Assembly (NCBI GenBank): GCA_945901405.1
Contig: CAMDLH010000025.1
Location: 1 to 47,379 of the forward strand
Reading direction: 5' to 3'
Length of the DNA stretch: 47,379 bases
Origin: Bordetella parapertussis
GTDB taxonomy: Bacteria > Pseudomonadota > Gammaproteobacteria > Burkholderiales > SG8-41
The notes under the pieces are model-generated. The model searched no databases. It was not told the DNA's origin and worked only from the letters and a program-made list of their open reading frames with translations. Numbering within the stretch: the first letter of the stretch is position 1; every line of letters begins with the position of its first letter. The position numbers were made by a program, and so were the translations under genes. Below are positions 32,118-39,404 of the stretch, piece after piece.

Positions 32118-32627
32118 ATGCGATGCGCGATGTGGCCGCTGATGGCGCTGTTGCCCTTGTCCGGCGCTATGTTGTTGCGCAGTGACACGTGGTCGCAGAC
32201 TGGCTACACTTTGAAAATGACTCGCGCCGTTACCGTCCCTCCAGCCGCCAGAGCGGCATTTGTGGCAGCACTTGAAGGATGCTCGGATCACCGGGCCGCG
32301 ATCCCGGATCCGCTGCCGATGGGACGCGTGCTTCACATCGTTGACAGGACGGTCGACAGCGAAGAGGAGCTCAAGGTGCTCGCCGGCAGGGACGAGCAGG
32401 GATACTTTCTCGATTACTACCGCACTGACAACGACCGGGACGGCCAGACGTTTTCGCACGGACGTATTCGCGACAACGGCGCACTCGAGAGGCTGGAGAA
32501 CTACGAAGGCCAGTGGGGGCGGCAAATCTTTCCCGGTGATCCCGCCAGTACCGAGGCCGAGCTCCAGCGCATCCTCGCGCACAATGAACGAGTACGGATG
32601 ATTCTGCGTGCGAAGGGGTTCAAATGA
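32118..32627 (+). CDS. Unknown protein
   Basis: 169 residues from ATG 32118; ATG 32217 would give 136 residues starting MTRAVTVPPAARAAFVAAL and is a serious alternative, since the extra N-terminus (MRCAMWPLMALLPLSGAML) is hydrophobic but has no clear cleavage site. The core reads GRVLHIVDRTVDSEEELKVL, GRDEQGYFLDYYRTDND and RLENYEGQWGRQIFPGDP, a compact mixed fold I cannot assign. Its stop overlaps the next gene's start by ATGA, so the two are translationally coupled and probably act together. Confidence 0.7.
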   Translation: MRCAMWPLMALLPLSGAMLLRSDTWSQTGYTLKMTRAVTVPPAARAAFVAALEGCSDHRAAIPDPLPMGRVLHIVDRTVDSEEELKVLAGRDEQGYFLDYYRTDNDRDGQTFSHGRIRDNGALERLENYEGQWGRQIFPGDPASTEAELQRILAHNERVRMILRAKGFK

Positions 32628-34192
32628 GCCGGCTCTACATGCGCACCAACGCCGAGGCGCACATCTACATGGATCAGCGCGCGTGCACGTGCGGCGACAT
32701 CGAGTTCGAGCGCCAGACTGCGGTCATGAACGACAACGGCGTTCCGTGCAGCTGCTACTTTGGGAAGTGCCGCACGTGCGGTACACCGCGCGAATTTGTC
32801 TTCGAGCTGCCGCCGGTGCGGCGCGCGGCCGGCAATCAAGTTGAGTTCGGCGGCAGCGACCGATCGCGCTTGCTCGATACTGGCGAGTGGATGGCGATTT
32901 CCGAGTACTACGCGAAACTCGATCCAGGCACGTTCGAGGATCTCGACACCGCGCGAGCAGCGCTTGAGGAGGTCATCAAGTTTCTCCCTGACGGGGCCGA
33001 TCAGGTGCCGGACGACGCGTTCTGGAGTGAGCGTGGTCGCGCGGTTCGCGAGCGCGAGCCGGGACGATTCCGCCGCGCCCGCCTCGCGGCCGTGCTCGAC
33101 GCTTATCGCAACCAGCTTGCCAAGTACGACCTGACCACGATTCCGGTGGCGTGGAAGCACACCGGCGACGCCGAGTTTCCCTACACGGCAGATGTGCGAA
33201 ACCGGCGCTTCACGATCCGCATCAACGACTTTCCCGCCGAGCCCTTGTACACGCTCATTGCCGAAGGCCGCGAACTGCAGGATCTCGAAGACTGGCCGGG
33301 CGGGTGGGAAAAGCCTGCGCCGCCTAAAGCATTACTCGATCTGCTCACACCGAAAAGACCGGTCACCACGCAACATCGTAACGCCGGTGTGACCCCCCAG
33401 ATCCGCCGGCTCACGGGTTTCCTTGAAGCGCGCGGCGGGCCCATGCTGCCATTGCTGCGCGCGGTCGAGACGTCGAATGAAGCACGTCATTACATGGATG
33501 TATCCGTGCTGTCGCGCCGATGGACTCTGCTGCTTCCAACCCGCCCGGATGTACTGGCCCATCTCGCTCCCGGCCTGTCGTTGGGCGAGCTGCCACCGCG
33601 CCCGCTGTTGAAGGTATTCATTGATGGCGAGCAGTTACGCATCTCGGTGGCATCGGCCGGCGCCGTTGCACCGGACAAAGCCGTCGATGTGGCGCCCGAA
33701 CCCGCTCAAGCGAAGTGGCTCGAAACGGTTACGGCGATGCATGGCTTCGGTAACGGCCGCATCTCAAGCCGGCTGCGCTTCCTTGATCAACCACGAGGAA
33801 CGATAGACGTGTTGTACGACGCGCGCCCACCGGCTGACAACGAGCAATTTGCGGCAAGCCTCGACCAGATCGCATGCCGCGTGGGCGTACCGGCGGCGCA
33901 ACGCGAGCTGGCGAAGGCATATCAAACCTCGACGAACGGTGCCGCGGTCGTGGTCACGACGGCGTGCATGAAGACCGGCCCGGCTCCGGAACTCGCGTTC
34001 ATGTACGGTAATACCACCTGGGACGAGGCCGTGCGTCTGTGCAGGCTCGTCGCGAGCGAGGACGCTGCGCGCGAAGCAGCGGCGATGCTCGGCACGGTGG
34101 CCGCAACGCTCGAACTCGACGCGACGTCGGGCGTTCAGTTCCTGATCCGCCCCGATGGACCCGATGTCTCGGTTCTGGTTACGCTGAGGTAG
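32624..34192 (+). CDS. Unknown multidomain protein with Cys-rich N-terminus
   Basis: 522 residues. Residues 1-60 hold six Cys arranged as zinc-knuckle-like pairs (Cys21, 23, 42, 44, 49, 52; ACTCGD, PCSCYFGKCRTCG). Residues 75-170 form a helical block (GEWMAISEYY, DDAFWSERGRAVREREPGRF). A small beta segment (175-232, RRFTIRINDFPAEPLYTLI) follows, then residues 300-522, which repeat the domain of the 30781-31575 gene. The N-terminal block resembles uncharacterised myxobacterial proteins (from memory, not searched). No signal peptide; soluble. Coupled to the 32118 gene. Could be a sensor, an effector partner or an immunity-type protein; no function can be assigned. Confidence 0.78.
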   Translation: MSRLYMRTNAEAHIYMDQRACTCGDIEFERQTAVMNDNGVPCSCYFGKCRTCGTPREFVFELPPVRRAAGNQVEFGGSDRSRLLDTGEWMAISEYYAKLDPGTFEDLDTARAALEEVIKFLPDGADQVPDDAFWSERGRAVREREPGRFRRARLAAVLDAYRNQLAKYDLTTIPVAWKHTGDAEFPYTADVRNRRFTIRINDFPAEPLYTLIAEGRELQDLEDWPGGWEKPAPPKALLDLLTPKRPVTTQHRNAGVTPQIRRLTGFLEARGGPMLPLLRAVETSNEARHYMDVSVLSRRWTLLLPTRPDVLAHLAPGLSLGELPPRPLLKVFIDGEQLRISVASAGAVAPDKAVDVAPEPAQAKWLETVTAMHGFGNGRISSRLRFLDQPRGTIDVLYDARPPADNEQFAASLDQIACRVGVPAAQRELAKAYQTSTNGAAVVVTTACMKTGPAPELAFMYGNTTWDEAVRLCRLVASEDAAREAAAMLGTVAATLELDATSGVQFLIRPDGPDVSVLVTLR

Positions 34193-34449
34193 GCATCCAT
34201 GGCCACCATCCACGAAGGCCGCCGACTTGCGAGACTTGCGCGGCAATTGACCGCCCGTTAGGTTGGGGATACATTGGAACTTACGCAACGCACATAGTGA
34301 TGTCGCCGATGGAGTTCATGCAGCGGCTCGCCGCAGCTGCGTGGTACGCAACATAGACTTGCCGTCGGGACCGCCCACAATTAGTCACAATGGGTCGATT
34401 TCGTGATTTTGAAGGCAATGGAGTGGAACGTACCATGAGGCTGCCATAA
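34193..34449. other. Non-coding gap holding a transposase scar
   Basis: 257 bp between two unknown genes. Apart from the transposase-like fragment at 34288-34335 I see only very short open frames and no hairpin terminator. Confidence 0.5.
34288..34335 (+). pseudogene. Remnant of an IS91-family transposase
   Basis: One frame reads THIVMSPMEFMQRLAA and is then lost (AAWYAT, stop). This 16-residue text is the conserved stretch just before the C-terminal part of IS91/Y2-type transposases, where the usual continuation is LVPRPRLHL or similar. Only about 48 bp survive, so this is a scar of a former element beside the accessory genes. The family match is from memory. Confidence 0.6.
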
Positions 34450-34851
34450 TCAGCCGCCGGCAAGCTTTTTGAGAGCATCAAGGTTCTCAGAGGTTTTGCG
34501 CGAGCCCGGCACAACGTAGGAATTGGGGATGGCCGTGCGCAGCATCTCGTCAAGCGCGGCGCCCGGCTTGAGGCCGCGCTTCTTTGCATCGCACAGCATT
34601 TGAATCCATGGCGCGGCGAGGTTCTGCGCGGCGGGACTTGCGCGGGCAGCCGCCTGCCAGCCAGCGGCGGCATCCTCATCGTTGGCGTAGATGTAGCCCA
34701 TAAGTTCGCCTTTTGTGGTCATGAGTGTAATGTGCTCGACGGGCCCGTTCGTACGCGACGTGTACCTCGGGGGCCCGGAGACCTGTTGCATCTCCAGGTC
34801 CTCAGTCATGTAACCGGGGGTGTAGCCCGGCGGGTGGTTGCCGTTACTCAT
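34450..34851 (-). CDS. Unknown protein
   Basis: 133 residues, start ATG 34851. The N-terminus is polar and Gly/Pro/Tyr-rich (NHPPGYTPGYMTEDLEMQQ) and probably disordered. The centre reads HITLMTTKGELMGYIYANDE, an anti-parallel beta pair, then AAAGWQAAARASPAAQNLAA helix; the C-terminus is helical (NLDALKKLAGG). No signal peptide and no family I recognise. It lies between the transposase scar and a receptor gene and looks like part of the accessory island. Confidence 0.65.
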   Translation of the reverse strand: MSNGNHPPGYTPGYMTEDLEMQQVSGPPRYTSRTNGPVEHITLMTTKGELMGYIYANDEDAAAGWQAAARASPAAQNLAAPWIQMLCDAKKRGLKPGAALDEMLRTAIPNSYVVPGSRKTSENLDALKKLAGG

Positions 34852-34868
34852 GTCTTTACTTGATCTGC

Positions 34869-35834
34869 TCAGTCAGCGCGTATATTTGCCGCACGCGCCA
34901 CCACGCCCCATTTTTTGATCTCTGCGGCAATCAGCGCGGTGAATTCTTCCGGTGTCTGCGGCATGGGTATCGTGCCGCCGGCGAGGAAGCGGTCCGCGGC
35001 GTCTTTCGCGCGCAGGCCTTCGTTGATCTCTTGATTGAGTTTGCGCACGATGTCGGCGGGCATTTTCGCCGGACCGATGATGCCGCCCCACGAGTACGCC
35101 TCGTAGCCGGGCAGCCCCGACTCGGCGATGGTGGGGAAGTCCGGTTGCGAGGGCACGCGCTTGGCGTTGCCCACGCCCAGCGCGCGCAGCTTGCCCGCGC
35201 GCACGTGCGCGAGCGTCGGCGGAATGCTGGCGAACATCAGTTGCACTTCACCCGACAGCAGCGCGATGGTGGAGGGGCCGGCGCCCTTGTAGGGAATGTG
35301 CAGCATGTCGATCTTCGCCAGCGACTTGAATAATTCCGAGGCAAGATGATCGGAGTTGCCCGCGCCGGATGAGGCGTAGACCAACTGGCCGGGGCGTGAT
35401 TTGGCGAGCGCGATCACCTCCTTCACGCTTTTCGCCGGCAGCGACGGGTGAGTGAGCAGCAGCAGCGGGAAATCCACGCCGCGCGCGATGATGGTGAAAT
35501 CGCGCAGCGTGTCATAGGGCAGTTTGCTGTAGACATGCGGATTGACCGCGAGCGGGCCGGCGGACGCGCCGCAGATCGTGTAGCCGTCCGGTGCGGCGGT
35601 CATCAGCGCCTGCAAGCCGACGATGCCGTTGGAGCCCGCGCGGTTGTCGATGACGACCTGCTGGCCGACACGCTCGGACAGTTTTTGCGCGATGATTCGT
35701 CCCATGAAATCAGTGCCGCCGCCGGGCGGGAAGGGCACGATCATGCGTATGGTTTTGTTGGGGTAGGCCTGGGCGCCGCACAGCATGGGTAGGGCGCTCG
35801 CAAGTGCCAGCAGCACGATTGCTTTTTTGTTCAT
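34869..35834 (-). CDS. Tripartite tricarboxylate transporter substrate-binding protein (TctC/Bug)
   Basis: A 321-residue TctC/Bug receptor. Start ATG 35834 after CCGGAGGATTTC; the frame is open 46 codons further but without a signal sequence there. Signal peptide MNKKAIVLLALASALPMLCG, cleavage near GAQAYP. Motifs: IRMIVPFPPGGGTDFMGR, VIDNRAGSNGIVGLQ, APDGYTICGASAGPL, IPYKGAGPSTIALLSGE, FPTIAESGLPGYEAYSWGG. Very similar to the receptor at 25108-26079, indicating duplication. It is divergent from the cyclic-nucleotide-binding gene (124 bp between starts) and may be controlled by it (inference). Confidence 0.93.
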   Translation of the reverse strand: MNKKAIVLLALASALPMLCGAQAYPNKTIRMIVPFPPGGGTDFMGRIIAQKLSERVGQQVVIDNRAGSNGIVGLQALMTAAPDGYTICGASAGPLAVNPHVYSKLPYDTLRDFTIIARGVDFPLLLLTHPSLPAKSVKEVIALAKSRPGQLVYASSGAGNSDHLASELFKSLAKIDMLHIPYKGAGPSTIALLSGEVQLMFASIPPTLAHVRAGKLRALGVGNAKRVPSQPDFPTIAESGLPGYEAYSWGGIIGPAKMPADIVRKLNQEINEGLRAKDAADRFLAGGTIPMPQTPEEFTALIAAEIKKWGVVARAANIRAD

Positions 35835-35896
35835 GAAATCCTCCGGTTGATCGCCGCGCACTCTCGCCCAAACATACGTACTTGTCAATCGAGAGC

Positions 35897-35926
35897 TGGC
35901 CGTTCGCGCATGGCGTCCTCTATAAT
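35897..35926 (+). promoter_or_regulatory. Possible promoter for the cNMP-binding gene
   Basis: A perfect TATAAT (35921-35926), 33 nt before ATG 35959, with a poor -35 (TGGCCG, 18-bp spacing). It lies in a divergent gap. A weak -35 could mean dependence on an activator. Confidence 0.35.
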
Positions 35927-35958
35927 GAACTCCGGACTCAATGCAGGAGTTGATCGCA

Positions 35959-36999
35959 ATGCCAGCCGGCAATCTTCAGGGCGCGGTTCAGGCGTCCTTG
36001 TTCGAGGGACTCGACGCGGACGCGCTCGACTACGTGCTGCGCATCGCGCGGCGGCATGAGTTCGAGGCAGGCGCGCTGCTGGTGCGCCAGGGCCAGCCTG
36101 CCGACAGCGCGCTGATACTTGAACACGGCCGCGCGCGCGTAATGACGGCGCTGCCCGGCGGCGGCGAAACCGCGGTGGCCGAACTCGGCCCCGGCAGTGT
36201 GCTGGGAGAGACGGCCCTGCTGGAGAGCGGAGTGCGCTCGGCGAACGTGGTTGCCATGGAACACATCGCGTGTTGCAGCATCGAGCGCGATGCCTTTCGC
36301 ATGTTGATCGCGCAGCGCAACAGCGCGGCGCTTGCCATCAATCACCGCATCGCGCTGGCGCTGTGCGCGCGGCTGCGCGAATTGAATGCAAAAATCATCG
36401 CCAACAGCGAGCCTGCGCATCTCGCGCATGTGAGCGTGGCTGCGGGCGGCAGGCAACGGATGCCCTGTGATTTCGAATGGCGCGCGTATTTGCCCAAGCT
36501 CGCGGTGTTCCGTCATTTCCGGCCCGAGGATATCGACGAACTCGCGGCGGTGGCGCGCGTATTCGATGTGCCGCGCGGCGCACTGTTGTTTGAATCCGGC
36601 GAGCCGGGTGCGGCGGGTTACATCGTGGTACGCGGCGCGCTGGAGATCATACGCAACGACGATGGAGCGGGCAAACGCATCGGCATCCTGGGCCCCGGCC
36701 GGCTGTGCGGCATTCTCGCGTTGATCGAGGGCGCGCGCCACAGCATGTCGGCGGCGGCGCGAGAGCATACGACGCTGATGGAAATTTCAGCCGCCGAGTT
36801 CATGCGTTTTTATGGCGGCGAGGCGAAGGCATCGCTCAAGTTTCAACAGTCGATACATCAGGAGTTGTTGCAGGCGCTGGCGCGCACCAACAATCATTTG
36901 ACGCGGCTGATTTCGCAGGCGCGCATCCGCAATCATTCGAGCGCGCATGAGTTGCAATGCGCGCTGAGCGGACAGGATTGCCGCGCTTCCAATATCTGA
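35959..36999 (+). CDS. Double cyclic-nucleotide-binding-domain protein
   Basis: A 346-residue protein with two tandem cNMP-binding (Crp-type sensor) domains. Domain 1, about residues 10-125: LFEGLDADALDYVLRIARRH, LVRQGQPADSALILEHGRAR, LGPGSVLGETALLESGVRSA. Domain 2, about 190-310: KLAVFRHFRPEDIDELAAVA, LLFESGEPGAAGYIVVRGAL, GRLCGILALIEGARHSMSAA. A helical tail follows with no helix-turn-helix, so it is not a normal Crp/Fnr regulator. Domain 1 keeps the GE(T/S)ALL phosphate-cassette pattern; domain 2 has GILALIEG and may not bind nucleotide. ATG 35959 is preferred over 35941 because GCAGGAG precedes it. Divergent from a receptor gene. Confidence 0.85.
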   Translation: MPAGNLQGAVQASLFEGLDADALDYVLRIARRHEFEAGALLVRQGQPADSALILEHGRARVMTALPGGGETAVAELGPGSVLGETALLESGVRSANVVAMEHIACCSIERDAFRMLIAQRNSAALAINHRIALALCARLRELNAKIIANSEPAHLAHVSVAAGGRQRMPCDFEWRAYLPKLAVFRHFRPEDIDELAAVARVFDVPRGALLFESGEPGAAGYIVVRGALEIIRNDDGAGKRIGILGPGRLCGILALIEGARHSMSAAAREHTTLMEISAAEFMRFYGGEAKASLKFQQSIHQELLQALARTNNHLTRLISQARIRNHSSAHELQCALSGQDCRASNI

Positions 37000-37099
37000 A
37001 CCCGGTGCATATGCCTTTGGCCAGCAGCGCGGCGGATCGGGCTACAATAAACGCATCCACCGTCCGCATCGCGGCCGCTGTTTATAAGGGAGCATCCAC

Positions 37100-38329
37100 A
37101 TGAGCGACGTGCAAAAAGCCTGCAATATTTTCGACCTGCGTGACATCGCGAAAAAACGCGTGCCGCGCGGCCCGTTTGAATTCGTCGACCGCGGCACCGA
37201 GGAAGAAGTCTCGCTGCGCAACAATCGCGAGGTGTTCGACCGCATTCGTTTCAAGACGCGCACTTTCGTTGATGTCTCCAAGCGCAGTCAGGACACCGAG
37301 ATTTTCGGCGTCAAACACAAGATGCCGCTGGTGATCGCGCCCACGGGCCCGGCCGGGTTGATGTGGTACGAAGGCGAGATCGCGCTGGCGAGGGCCGCGC
37401 GCGCGGCGGGCATTCCGTTCACGCTCGCCACCGGCTCGATGACGGCGATGGAACGTGTCGCCGACGAGGCGGGCGGAGAACTGTGGTTTCAGCTTTACCT
37501 GTGGCCGGACCGCGACATGTCGCACGAGCTGGTGAACCGCGCCAAGGCCGCAGGCTACAAGGCGCTGGTGGTCACGGTTGACGGCGTGTCGTCGGGCAAT
37601 CGCGAATACAATATTCGCAACGGTTTCACGCTGCCGTTCACCTACTCGCCGGTGGCGCTGGCGGACATGCTGATGCATCCGCGCTGGCTGTTTGGCGTGT
37701 TGTTCAAATATCTGGTGACCACCGGCATGCCGATGTATCAAAACTACCCGGAGCGCGCCAAGGCCAAAATGACCGCTGGCCCGATGGGCCGCTCAAGCCT
37801 GCGCACCGACTCGATCAAGTGGGACGACCTCGATGCGCTGCGCAAAATCTGGCCGCACAAGCTGATCGTCAAGGGCATCCTCAATGCCGACGACGCCGCA
37901 TCGGCGGTCGATCATGGCGCCGACGGTATTGACGTATCGAATCACGGCGGCCGCAATCTCGACGGTATTATTTCGCCGATTGAAGCATTGCCTGAAATTG
38001 TTGATCGCGTGGGCAGCCGTGCAACGGTGTTCTGCGACAGCGGCATCCGCCGCGGCAGCGACGTGGTGAAAGCGCTCTGCCTGGGCGCGAACGCAGTAAT
38101 GGTGGGCCGCTCGACGCTGTATGGCGTGGCGGCAGGTGGTGAGGAGGGTGCTGCACGCGCGCTGCAAATTTACCGTGACGAAATCCACCGCAACATTGCG
38201 TTGCTGGGCGTCAACACGCTATCGGAACTCGGCCCGCAGTATTTGAAATTCACCGACGCATCGCTGCGTCCGGCGAATGTGCGGCCAAATCTGCGGGTGA
38301 TATCGGACGCGAAGGTGGCAGAGGGTTAA
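37100..38329 (+). CDS. FMN-dependent alpha-hydroxy-acid oxidase/dehydrogenase
   Basis: A 409-residue member of the glycolate oxidase / L-lactate dehydrogenase / mandelate dehydrogenase family. It oxidises an L-2-hydroxy acid to the 2-oxo acid with FMN. Visible marks: FMN-site Gln131/Tyr133 (WFQLYLWPDRD), TVDGVSSGNREYNIRNGF, Lys258 in LIVKGIL, catalytic His282 and Arg285 in DVSNHGGRNLDG, FCDSGIRRGSDVVKAL. At the N-terminal substrate Tyr (DYY in glycolate oxidase) it reads FEFVDRG, so substrate binding differs. Start ATG 37100 after AAGGGAG. The TAA stop forms one end of a perfect palindrome shared with the convergent receptor gene. Confidence 0.9.
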   Translation: MSDVQKACNIFDLRDIAKKRVPRGPFEFVDRGTEEEVSLRNNREVFDRIRFKTRTFVDVSKRSQDTEIFGVKHKMPLVIAPTGPAGLMWYEGEIALARAARAAGIPFTLATGSMTAMERVADEAGGELWFQLYLWPDRDMSHELVNRAKAAGYKALVVTVDGVSSGNREYNIRNGFTLPFTYSPVALADMLMHPRWLFGVLFKYLVTTGMPMYQNYPERAKAKMTAGPMGRSSLRTDSIKWDDLDALRKIWPHKLIVKGILNADDAASAVDHGADGIDVSNHGGRNLDGIISPIEALPEIVDRVGSRATVFCDSGIRRGSDVVKALCLGANAVMVGRSTLYGVAAGGEEGAARALQIYRDEIHRNIALLGVNTLSELGPQYLKFTDASLRPANVRPNLRVISDAKVAEG

Positions 38330-38366
38330 TGTGGAGTGCGGGAGCTTGCTCCCGCACTCCACATTA
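38327..38366. terminator. 40-bp perfect palindrome with both stop codons
   Basis: TAATGTGGAGTGCGGGAGC, TT, then the exact inverse ending CCACATTA: 19-base perfect arms and a 2-nt centre. The outer TAA of each arm is the stop codon of the plus-strand oxidase (38327-38329) and of the minus-strand receptor (38366-38364). A very stable hairpin is expected. It lacks T-runs, so terminator or mRNA-stabilising repeat are both possible. Confidence 0.75.
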
Positions 38367-39329
38367 CTCAGGCGTGATTCCCGCGTCCTTAACAATCCGG
38401 CCAAAACGCGCGTATTCCGCTTTCACCAGCGCACCGAGTTCGCGCGGCCCCGCGGGAAACAAATCGAAGCCTTGCCCGCTGAAGCGCTCGCGCGTGTCTG
38501 CCTGTTGCATGACCTTGATCGCCTCTGTCGATAGCCGCTCCACGATGTCACGCGGCATTCCCGCCGGGCCGTAGAAGCCGTACCAGTTTTCCATGACGAA
38601 TTGCGGGTGTCCGGCTTCTGCCGAGGTCGGCAGGTTGGGCAGCATGCCGTTACGTTTGGGCGCCAATGTCACGATGCCGCGCAGTTTGCCCTGCGTGACA
38701 AACGGCGCGACGCTCGACACCGCCACCACCACGATATCGACCTGCCCGCTGATCAGATCGACCAGCGCCACGGTCGCGCCCTTGTACGGTATGTGCACGA
38801 TGTCGGTCTTGGTGAGTGACTTTAGCGCCTCCATCGCCAGGTGATTGGTGGAGCCGATGCCGCCGGAGCCATACGACAAGCGCTTGGGCTGCTTCTTCGC
38901 CAGATCGATTAGCTGCTGCAATGATTGCGCAGGCACCGACGGATGTATGGCCATCACATTGGGCACGCTGCCCAGCAGCGCGATCGGCGTGAAATCACGC
39001 AGCGGATCGTAGCCGGTGCGCTTGTAAAGAAACGGACTGAACACCAGCCCCGGCGGCGCTACCAGAAGCGTGTAGCCGTCGGGCGGCGACTTGGCGACGA
39101 TTTCATTGCCGATGTTGCCGCCCGCGCCCAGACGCGGATCGACCACGAAGATCTGGCCGAAGGTCTCGGAGAACTTGGGCGCCAGCCAGCGCGCCATCAG
39201 ATTGGTGCCGCCGGTGCCGAAGGGCAACACGATACGCACGGGTTTCACCGGGTATGCTTGCGCATGCGCGTTGTTGATTGCCAGTGTGGTGATGGCGGCA
39301 AGCATGCTCATCAGAATCGTGATTTGCAT
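38364..39329 (-). CDS. TctC/Bug receptor with altered ligand motif
   Basis: A 321-residue TctC/Bug receptor from ATG 39329 after AGGAAACTCTTCG. Signal peptide MQITILMSMLAAITTLAINN, cleavage near AHAQAYP. Motifs: VRIVLPFGTGGTNLMAR, VVDPRLGAGGNIGNE, PPDGYTLLVAPPGLV, IPYKGATVALVDLISGQVDI, LPTSAEAGHPQF. The ligand-loop Asp found in the other nine receptors of the window (GGxxD) is Asn here, and ENR is DPR, so its ligand or affinity probably differs. Divergent from the ornithine-cyclodeaminase-like gene, convergent with the hydroxyacid oxidase. Confidence 0.92.
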   Translation of the reverse strand: MQITILMSMLAAITTLAINNAHAQAYPVKPVRIVLPFGTGGTNLMARWLAPKFSETFGQIFVVDPRLGAGGNIGNEIVAKSPPDGYTLLVAPPGLVFSPFLYKRTGYDPLRDFTPIALLGSVPNVMAIHPSVPAQSLQQLIDLAKKQPKRLSYGSGGIGSTNHLAMEALKSLTKTDIVHIPYKGATVALVDLISGQVDIVVVAVSSVAPFVTQGKLRGIVTLAPKRNGMLPNLPTSAEAGHPQFVMENWYGFYGPAGMPRDIVERLSTEAIKVMQQADTRERFSGQGFDLFPAGPRELGALVKAEYARFGRIVKDAGITPE

Positions 39330-39404
39330 CGAAGAGTTTCCTGGTTCGGGTTCGCAGGGCGAATGATAAACTACCGCGACAAACTTTCAGAAGGCACATT
39401 CATC

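Noticed and set aside
32007..32582. 190-codon extension of the lipoprotein frame
   Set aside because: Antisense to the 32118 gene, and it would bury the lipoprotein signal peptide in the middle of the protein.
38925..39404. Long N-terminal extension of the ornithine-cyclodeaminase-like frame
   Set aside because: It runs antisense through the signal-peptide end of the receptor gene and has no family match; the domain starts near 39405.
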